A stretch of 50,961 nt of DNA. It comes from Pseudomonadota bacterium. GTDB lineage: Bacteria; Pseudomonadota; Alphaproteobacteria; Rhizobiales; Hyphomicrobiaceae. Below, one piece after another: positions 45,865-50,961 of this stretch (position 1 is the stretch's first letter; the number at the start of each line of letters is the position of its first letter). A program made the position numbers and the translations under genes. The DNA lies in contig JAEZRM010000079.1 in the NCBI GenBank assembly GCA_023412805.1, forward strand, positions 1 to 50,961, in the 5' to 3' direction. The notes beneath the pieces are model-generated. The model saw only the letters and a list, made by a program, of their open reading frames with translations. It was not told the origin of the DNA and did no database searches.

Positions 45865-45894
45865 TTCATAACGCGTCTTCCCATATTATGTCAA
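45865..45894 (-). promoter_or_regulatory. predicted promoter of the regulator-xis-int operon
   Basis: On the minus strand, TTGACA (45889-45894, a perfect -35 consensus) and TATGAA (45865-45870) are separated by 18 bases. The regulator ATG (45839) and its GGAGG lie about 25 bases further on. This is the best promoter-like pair in the window. Confidence 0.55.
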
Positions 45895-45917
45895 GGATGC
45901 TAACTTAGGCAGAGCGA

Positions 45918-45946
45918 CCCAAACCTCTGTTGATCCCAAACCTCTG
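45918..45946 (+). repeat. 12-bp direct repeat before the primase gene (candidate operator)
   Basis: CCCAAACCTCTG occurs at 45918-45929 and 45935-45946, a 17-base period, ending 9 bases before the primase ATG. It sits in the 116-base divergent region between the regulator and the replication gene. It may be where the regulator, or another protein, binds to control replication. Confidence 0.5.
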
Positions 45947-45955
45947 GGGCTAGTG

Positions 45956-48289
45956 ATGAGTATTGAGAAGCTTCGAGACCATATCGAAGCGGGCTTCAGT
46001 GTCATTCTTCTACGGCCGCGCTCTAAGGCGCCGGTCGAGAATGATTGGACCTCCAAGCCGACTTTGACCTTCAGCGAGCTTGAGAAGCGCGCCCGGCGTG
46101 ACTCGAACTTCGGCGTGCGCCTCGGGCGACCGTCCAAGGTGGATGGGCGGTATTTGCACGTGCTCGACGTGGATATTCGCAACGCGGAATATGAGGAAGA
46201 AGCCCTCGATGCACTCCATAAGTTACTTCTCGGTGTGAAGTGGTGGAAGTATCCGCACGTTAAGAGCGGAAGCGGCGGCCCGAGCATCCATGTATACTTT
46301 TTGGCCGATACCGCCTTCAAAAGTAAGAAAATCGCAAAAAGCGACAAGAAGTTCGCAGATTCCGAGGGAAAATCCCATAATTATTGGGAAATCGAGCTGT
46401 TTGGCACCGGAAAGCAAGTAGTTCTGCCTCCTTCGGTGCATCCCGGCACCGGAAATCCCTATAAGTGGCTGAGAAACCCCGATTTTAGCGTCGAAGGCTG
46501 CGGCTTCCTCGAACTCGACGGGGAACTGCTGGCCGAACTCGTCACAGAGGACGATGCAATCGAGCGGGTCTCACCGCGCGGCCCTACTGATCTCACTATG
46601 GAGGAAGCGGAAGACCTGCTCTACGAACTTCGAGACCTCTCTATCGACCGCGAGACGTGGCTTCGCGGCGGAATGGCTATCGAACATCAATTCGGGCAGA
46701 AGGGCTATCCACTATTCAAATGGTGGTCGAAACTCATCGCAGGCGACAAGTACGACGAGAAGCGCAATCTCGTTGACTGGCGCAGCTTCAAAGGTAAGAC
46801 ACACCCGAACCCGGTTACGCTCCGTTCCTTCATTCGCGAACTTGGCCTGCGCCTGCAGAGACAACGTGACGAAGCAAACCTCGCCGAGTTTCGGGCGATG
46901 TCCGATGACGACGATGAAGTGGACGCTAAGTCAGTTAATGTGAGCGAGCGTGAACATAAGCAAAAAGATAACGATCGCTCACATGATCTCCCCAAACATT
47001 TTCGCACGGTGCCAGGCGCACTCCAGCACGTCGTGGATTTCTACAATCGCAACTCGATGGTCGATCAGCCCGAGTTCGCTGTTATGGCAGCTCTGGCCTT
47101 TGGTTCTGTGATCGCGGGACGCAACACTGTCACGAACCTCCGCAACTACAGTTCGGTATATTTCCTCGGCATCGGCGGCTCAGGCTCAGGTAAGGAGTCG
47201 GTGCGCACCACACTCAATCATCTGCTGTTCGAATGCGGCTTCGAAAAGATGGCAGGCCCTCAGTACATGACGTCTGAGGGCGCACTTATCACGTACCTAC
47301 AGGACTCTCCAAAATTGCTGCTGACGCCCGATGAGATGGGCAAGCGCATGAAGGAAGATCGCGGCAACGGGAACCCGTACGCCGAGGGCGTCTATCGCGC
47401 TTACATGAGCATCTTCGGCTCGATGCATACCGAGTGGAAGCCGAGCGGCTACAGCGGTCGCGGCAAGAGCAAGGAAGAAGTGAAGAACATCCTCTCGCTT
47501 GCTGTTCGGCGGCCAGCACTCACGATCGTCGGAATGACGACGCCGAGCACCTTCTACGAGACAATCGGCCGTGGCGACGTGGCCAGCGGCTTCTTGGCAC
47601 GTTTCGTCATCGTACAAGGTAAGCCTGAGATACAGACGCAGCGCATCCTCGTACCGAAGGACAAGGTACATCCTGATCTCGTCGATTGGGCGAAGCACGT
47701 CTCTCTGCTCTGTAACGATCCTGACGAAGAAATCCTTCTCAAGGCAGACCAAGCAGCCGAAGTTGCACCGTACGTCGTGCCGTTCTCCGACAAAGCGTTC
47801 AAACGCCTACACGAGATCGAGGAAGAACGTGCCAAGCGGATGCGCGAGATCGAGCGCCATGGTCTTGCAGAGATATTCAACCGAACTCGCGAGATCACGC
47901 AGCGCCTTTCTCTCATCATCGCGCTCAGTGATGACTACGAGAAGATACAGACGAAGCATCTCGAATGGGCTTGGTCTTATGTGAAGCACTACGCCAACAA
48001 AACCGTCGAAGCGTTCCTAGCGAACCTTGGTCGCGGTGAGTTGCATCAAATCGCGGATCAGATCGCCGAGAAGATTAAAACCAAACAAGTTGGCGAACGC
48101 GGCATGACCGCTCGGGATATCGGAACCAACGTCCGTGCTTACAGATCACTAAGCACTCGCGACAGCAGGGAAGTGCTCGACCTGCTCAAGCGTGATCACG
48201 GCATCATGGAGCACAAATTGGGAAAGCAGCGAATGGCCTTCGTTGCTCCGAAGTACGTCAGGCTAAAGGAGAGTGACGATGAGGAATGA
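45956..48289 (+). CDS. primase-polymerase/helicase replication protein
   Basis: A 777-residue protein. Residues 1-190 are an archaeo-eukaryotic type primase-polymerase: D71-V-D73 (VLDVDIRN), S110-x-H112 (GPSIHVYF), and WEIELFGTGKQVVLPPSVHP. Residues 215-310 are a helical PriCT-like linker. From about 350 a superfamily 3 or DUF3987-like ATPase follows, with Walker A GIGGSGSGKES (405-415) and Walker B LLLTPDEMG, then a C-terminal winged-helix region. It would unwind and prime the element origin. The start is ATG 45956; a GTG at 45953 is equally possible. GGGG lies 8 bases upstream. Confidence 0.85.
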   Translation: MSIEKLRDHIEAGFSVILLRPRSKAPVENDWTSKPTLTFSELEKRARRDSNFGVRLGRPSKVDGRYLHVLDVDIRNAEYEEEALDALHKLLLGVKWWKYPHVKSGSGGPSIHVYFLADTAFKSKKIAKSDKKFADSEGKSHNYWEIELFGTGKQVVLPPSVHPGTGNPYKWLRNPDFSVEGCGFLELDGELLAELVTEDDAIERVSPRGPTDLTMEEAEDLLYELRDLSIDRETWLRGGMAIEHQFGQKGYPLFKWWSKLIAGDKYDEKRNLVDWRSFKGKTHPNPVTLRSFIRELGLRLQRQRDEANLAEFRAMSDDDDEVDAKSVNVSEREHKQKDNDRSHDLPKHFRTVPGALQHVVDFYNRNSMVDQPEFAVMAALAFGSVIAGRNTVTNLRNYSSVYFLGIGGSGSGKESVRTTLNHLLFECGFEKMAGPQYMTSEGALITYLQDSPKLLLTPDEMGKRMKEDRGNGNPYAEGVYRAYMSIFGSMHTEWKPSGYSGRGKSKEEVKNILSLAVRRPALTIVGMTTPSTFYETIGRGDVASGFLARFVIVQGKPEIQTQRILVPKDKVHPDLVDWAKHVSLLCNDPDEEILLKADQAAEVAPYVVPFSDKAFKRLHEIEEERAKRMREIERHGLAEIFNRTREITQRLSLIIALSDDYEKIQTKHLEWAWSYVKHYANKTVEAFLANLGRGELHQIADQIAEKIKTKQVGERGMTARDIGTNVRAYRSLSTRDSREVLDLLKRDHGIMEHKLGKQRMAFVAPKYVRLKESDDEE

Positions 48290-48395
48290 AGTAGAGGAAA
48301 AGGCGAATATCAAGTTAGATTCAAATAATTACCGAGACATCGAGACGCAGAGAACCCGCTCAGAGCGGGTTTTTTGTTGTCCTCGTAGGTGCTGA
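48279..48395 (+). CDS. possible 38-residue ORF overlapping the primase end
   Basis: AAAGGAG lies about 7 bases before an ATG in the last 11 bases of the primase gene. The frame runs 38 codons (MRNEVEEKANIKLD start, charged) and reads through the terminator hairpin to a TGA in the first iteron. The Shine-Dalgarno is strong but the terminator inside the frame argues against a complete protein. It may be the decayed 5' end of a former downstream gene. Low confidence. Confidence 0.2.
   Translation: MRNEVEEKANIKLDSNNYRDIETQRTRSERVFCCPRRC
48353..48376 (+). terminator. Rho-independent terminator after the primase gene
   Basis: AACCCGCT (48353-48360) and AGCGGGTT (48364-48371) form a perfect 8-bp stem with loop CAG, followed by a run of T. 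It lies 64 bases after the primase stop and separates that gene from the iteron region. Confidence 0.93.
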
Positions 48396-48661
48396 CAGGC
48401 GCTGACACGTTTGCCAGCAGCTAGAATGCTATTTTTTCCTTGCGTATCAACAACTTAATTTCTAGGTGCTGACGATGTGACACTTTCCGGTGTTTGATGT
48501 TCTTACCTTCGAAAAGAGGTCGAATTTTTCCAGACAGGGTGGGGGTACGAAAGTGTCAGCACCTAGAGAACACACTACTATTTTTTTATTATATATTACA
48601 AGTAGTTACGAGATTTCTAGGTGCTGACAAACACTGTCAGCACCTGTCAGCACCTAGAAAT
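48386..48661. other. putative replication origin: iterons with an AT-rich tract
   Basis: The 10-mer GGTGCTGACA occurs in both orientations: forward at 48388, 48465 (last base differs) and 48620; reverse (TGTCAGCACC) at 48554, 48635 and 48645; and a variant GGCGCTGACA at 48398. The outer copies at 48613-48629 and 48645-48661 extend to a perfect 17-bp inverted repeat (ATTTCTAGGTGCTGACA). A second inverted pair, TGACACTTTC (48478-48487) and GAAAGTGTCA (48549-48558), flanks the middle. A tract of almost pure A/T lies at 48580-48600. Iterons beside an AT-rich melting region next to a primase-helicase gene are the mark of an element origin. Confidence 0.75.
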
Positions 48662-48977
48662 TTCGAAATTATTTTCTGAAAACTCTCATTCACCGGGGTC
48701 TGTGCGCCCCCCGACGGCGCCGCTCCGCAGGAAGGACCCGGAGCGGCACGCCTCATACGATCGCTTGAGCGCCCATATCATTCACCTCGTCTCATCCGGT
48801 ATCATCACGTCTCACACAGTCTCATGACGTTTGTGCAAGCATATGAGGGGGATGTTATAAGCACTTAGCATGCTGCAAATCCGCATTGGCTCCCACTGCC
48901 CCATGTGACGCGGATGCCATTGCGGACCGCACACCGTGCGCTAGTGTTCGCCGCGGGATTACATGAATGAATCGAAC
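48662..48977. other. non-coding stretch with hairpin and short repeats
   Basis: No gene is supported here. It holds a 9-bp hairpin, GCCGCTCCG (48719-48727) with CGGAGCGGC (48739-48747), without a T-run. Three copies of GTCTCA lie at 48789, 48809 and 48819, 20 and 10 bases apart, a spacing of whole helical turns. It could extend the origin or serve replication or transcription control of the right half. Confidence 0.4.
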
Positions 48978-49360
48978 TCAATTGGGGCGCTCTACAGAGT
49001 GCTTTAATGATCGATCTGCTGAGCGCTCTGCAGAAGGACCTCTCAGGCGCTCGCCACCAACCCAAAGGCGGACCCACGTCCCACGCTGGTTGAATGGACG
49101 GTTGGTCTCAACATCGAGCAGGATCCCGATGCGCGCATTCGCCCACACATGCGGATGGAAGACCTCGCGCAGCCGCAAGCGCCGCAGCATCTGATATCCA
49201 CGTACTTCTGCGGCGCGAAGGCTGGGTCGTTAAGTGACGACAGGGCGCAGCAGATCTCAAGTGAACAGACCACGTCGGTTGGCAGTCGCACTCTAATTCC
49301 TGGTTTCGCCGTTGGGAGGGGACCATATAATTGGGCAAGCAAGGCCTCTCGTGCAGTCAA
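48978..49360 (-). pseudogene. frame-disrupted coding remnant
   Basis: Two overlapping frames look more protein-like than random GC-rich sequence: 49043-49360 (MTAREALLAQLYGPLPTAKP start, to about KYVDIR) and 48978-49190 (LRLREVFHPHVWANARIGI onward to VRLWVGG). The second is shifted relative to the first near 49190 and is in the same frame as the small secreted protein upstream. This fits one gene broken by two compensating shifts, or two tiny genes. Evidence is weak. Confidence 0.25.
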
Positions 49361-49589
49361 TGCCTGATCTTATGGGGCTGCCGTGGGTCGTCATTCCGAT
49401 CGGATCTTTGATCGGAGGCAGGATGCTGAGTTCCACACCTGGGGCTACGAAACGCATCCGTTCATCTGATGATGCCTCAATGATACGGTCGCTAGACGTA
49501 TAAGCCACTAACGGCCTGAGATGCCGGCCGGCGGCAAAGCTCGCTGCGGCGACCGCTGTGGCAACCAAGGCAAATGTTCTGAAATTCAA
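49293..49589 (-). CDS. small protein with signal peptide, hypothetical
   Basis: A 98-residue reading frame starting with TTG; ACGGAG lies 8 bases upstream. MNFRTFALVATAVAAASFAA is a good signal peptide, and the rest (about 77 residues) is hydrophilic with no recognised motif. The last 23 codons overlap another open frame, so the true 3' end is uncertain. It follows the 277-residue gene at a 64-base distance on the same strand and may share its transcript. Confidence 0.4.
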   Translation of the reverse strand: MNFRTFALVATAVAAASFAAGRHLRPLVAYTSSDRIIEASSDERMRFVAPGVELSILPPIKDPIGMTTHGSPIRSGIDCTRGLACPIIWSPPNGETRN

Positions 49590-49653
49590 TTTGATACTCC
49601 GTCAGTAACGCACAGTTTGCCCGGCTTAGCTGGCTACGTGATGACACAGTGCA

Positions 49654-50487
49654 TCATCCACCCATCAACCACCGGAAGAAGCCGGACTTCTTCTTGGCCG
49701 GTGCGATGACCGTAGGATACGGACGGAGGAATACATGCTCAGTTAATGGGAGCGCCCGATGTTCCTGTGCGATGACCGTAGGGAGTTCGGCGAACATATC
49801 CTCGACAAAGCTATCGACAGAGCCTCTGTCGACGGTGCCACCTGCGAGCGTGATACAGTCGATGATTTCTAGCATCCGGAGCTCGATCTCCTTCGCCTTG
49901 CGGATGCTGAGCAGGGCCGCTACGACGCTGGACTGCGTATCTTCAAGCAGCGACACTTCGTTTTCGATGGTGAGATCGTCAAAGTGCTTCAACGAGGACC
50001 GGAGCGCTTCCGTAAGTCCCGGCTCGGTATCCATTGCAAATAGCCCATACATGAACAGTGTCTTGGCGAAGGTGCCCCGGTTGAACGCTGCGCTATCGTC
50101 AGCCAAGGCCGCCAGACGTTCATAATGTTCTCGGGCAGCCGTCAGAGCACGCTTTCGCTCTTCGGCTTCCGCCAGGATCGCGTCGCCGTAGCTCCAGTCT
50201 AGATCGCCGCCGTTGCAGTGCCACTCCTGCGCTTCCAATGCCTCGATGAAATTTTTCGCAGTGGCGAAGTTGCCGGTGGTGGCGGCGTATCTGATCTGCT
50301 CCCGGAAGCGCTCACGCTTCTCGCGGTCAGTGGAGAAAGCCCACCTCGACAGGATTAGAGGCTTGAGGGCCGGCGAGACACCGATCAACTTCGAGAATTC
50401 ATCCCACTTGCCGGGCAAGGGGCAGATGCGATCATCGGCACTTGCATGCTCCAGTAGGGCTGCAAGCCCTTGATCGTTTTCTGGCAT
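49654..50487 (-). CDS. hypothetical cargo protein of the element
   Basis: A 277-residue protein starting MPENDQGLAALLEHASADDR. The N-terminal part (DDRICPLPGKWDEFSKLIG, then LKPLILSRWAF, then FREQIRYAATTGNF and LEAQEWHC) resembles a motif I recall from alphaproteobacterial hypothetical proteins: RxCPxPxxW, then PLILxxW, then a helical segment ending near a Trp. No catalytic residues are evident. The middle is helical with acidic and Ala-rich stretches; the end is basic (APAKKKSGFFRWLMGG) and might touch membrane. The frame is open to 50670 but this extension contains a decayed duplicate. Confidence 0.6.
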   Translation of the reverse strand: MPENDQGLAALLEHASADDRICPLPGKWDEFSKLIGVSPALKPLILSRWAFSTDREKRERFREQIRYAATTGNFATAKNFIEALEAQEWHCNGGDLDWSYGDAILAEAEERKRALTAAREHYERLAALADDSAAFNRGTFAKTLFMYGLFAMDTEPGLTEALRSSLKHFDDLTIENEVSLLEDTQSSVVAALLSIRKAKEIELRMLEIIDCITLAGGTVDRGSVDSFVEDMFAELPTVIAQEHRALPLTEHVFLRPYPTVIAPAKKKSGFFRWLMGG

Positions 50488-50664
50488 CACATGCTCCGCA
50501 CTTGGTCGATGCTCATTGCTTCTGAAGCCCGTTGATAAATTCAGGCCCACGGCTTGATGTGTGCAGCTACGTTGAAAGGTTCGGCTCAGGCGCCATTGGT
50601 CTGAAGAGCTATCGACAAAGTTTCGGTCCACGGTTCCGTCTGCGAGCCTGATACAGCCGATGAT
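49809..50664. repeat. 58-bp direct repeat pair (49809-49866 and 50607-50664)
   Basis: The two copies are about 83 per cent identical by eye and lie 798 bases apart. The spacing is a multiple of three and equals about the length of the intact gene, as expected from tandem gene duplication followed by loss. Confidence 0.7.
50607..50664 (-). pseudogene. remnant of a duplicate of the neighbouring hypothetical gene
   Basis: The 58 bases 50607-50664 match 49809-49866 in the same orientation with about 10 differences. They encode similar residues in the same frame (IGCIRLADGTVDRNFVD here, IDCITLAGGTVDRGSVD in the intact gene). This looks like the surviving 3' part of a second copy upstream of the intact gene, the rest having been deleted or diverged. 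Confidence 0.6.
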
Positions 50665-50722
50665 GCCCACAGCGCCTGCAGCATCGGGAAGAGGGCAACG
50701 AGGTGAAGAGTTAGGAAAGTTG

Positions 50723-50961
50723 TCATTCGGAAGGCTCTGCGTTGGGAAGGAAAAGATGGGGGCTTCTGGCTCTTAGGCTGCGCCGATCGATGTAGAGTTT
50801 GGACCCATCGGAGTAAGTGATGAGCACCAAACTGACTTCGTATTCGATAGACGTGATGGGGACGGAGAAGAGGTCGTAGAGGAAGGCGCGGGGGTTAAAG
50901 TCAGGTTTGGCGCGATAGAGATTGCAGAGGCGGGTTGCATGGGGGGAGGACGACTTGACGG
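50723..50961 (-). CDS. partial gene at the window edge, hypothetical
   Basis: The last 78 codons of a minus-strand gene enter from the right edge and stop at 50723. The peptide (FNPRAFLYDLFSVPITSIEY, then LVLITYSDGSKLYIDRRSLR) has a mix of hydrophobic and charged residues and looks coding rather than random. No family is recognised. It belongs to the element's cargo region and would be the first of the right-hand minus-strand genes seen here. Confidence 0.5.
   Translation of the reverse strand, partial: VKSSSPHATRLCNLYRAKPDFNPRAFLYDLFSVPITSIEYEVSLVLITYSDGSKLYIDRRSLRARSPHLFLPNAEPSE

Larger units (their letters stand above)
43829..50961. mobile_element. integrative element (satellite-like), right end not in window
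   Basis: From the tRNA-Glu 3' end to the window edge the gene content changes. There is an integrase, an excisionase-like protein and a HTH regulator to the left. A primase-helicase with an iteron array points right, and genes of unknown function follow. DNA here is lower in GC, with AT-rich patches, than the backbone. The layout resembles small replicating integrative elements such as phage satellites. No capsid, terminase, relaxase or conjugation gene is in view, so a packaging or transfer mode is not shown. Confidence 0.82.

Noticed and set aside
48386..48661. Repeat cluster considered as a CRISPR array
   Set aside because: Copies are 10-17 bases, in both orientations and unevenly spaced, without unique equal-length spacers.

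Overview
The window is GC-rich chromosomal DNA whose gene order points to the Alphaproteobacteria, most likely Hyphomicrobiales (inference). The pointers are the plsX-fabH-ihfA-merR run, the pyrH-frr-uppS-cdsA-dxr-rseP-bamA-lpxD-fabZ-lpxA-lpxI-lpxB run next to gltA, use of LpxI rather than LpxH, and a TIGR02301-type protein. About 43.8 kb of conserved backbone is followed by about 7.1 kb of an integrated mobile element.

Layout: (1) 1-4364, minus strand: ruvB, a Tat-exported metallophosphoesterase, ybgC, tolQ, tolR and the start of tolA. (2) 4690-8779, plus strand: plsX, fabH, ihfA, a MerR-type regulator and a Sfp-type phosphopantetheinyl transferase, so fatty-acid initiation sits beside a carrier-protein activating enzyme. 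(3) 8896-12765: an accessory block with a nitroreductase, a DUF6166-like protein, a GNAT acetyltransferase, a membrane protein, a LysE-type exporter and a TIGR02301 protein. (4) 12987-19045: a catabolic-looking block with an intradiol dioxygenase, a 2-oxopent-4-enoate hydratase-like enzyme, an E1 alpha/beta oxo-acid dehydrogenase pair, a NIPSNAP-like protein and a divergent SDR, interrupted by an opposite-strand moeB-like gene. (5) 19141-22032: gltX and gltA. (6) 22094-35666, minus strand: the lipid A / outer-membrane / isoprenoid supercluster from pyrH to lpxB. (7) 35736-43609: a glutathione S-transferase, a fused indolepyruvate ferredoxin oxidoreductase, a small repeat protein, dapD, a secreted hypothetical protein and a TrmJ-type tRNA methyltransferase with an extra N-terminal cysteine domain.

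(8) 43754-50961: a tRNA-Glu(CTC) gene whose 3' end is occupied by an integrative element. A leftward operon (HTH regulator, excisionase-like protein, tyrosine integrase) diverges from a rightward primase-polymerase/helicase. The replication gene is followed by a terminator and then by an iteron-rich, AT-rich region that looks like a replication origin. This layout is that of a self-replicating phage satellite or small integrative plasmid (inference). Its cargo includes an unknown gene family with a decayed duplicate. The right end lies outside the window.

The best leads are the satellite-like element and its iteron origin, an LpxI whose C-terminal DUF1009 domain is duplicated in tandem with a degenerate second copy, a MoeB-like protein without its zinc cysteines, an SDR without the Ser-Tyr pair, and the N-terminal cysteine domain on TrmJ.
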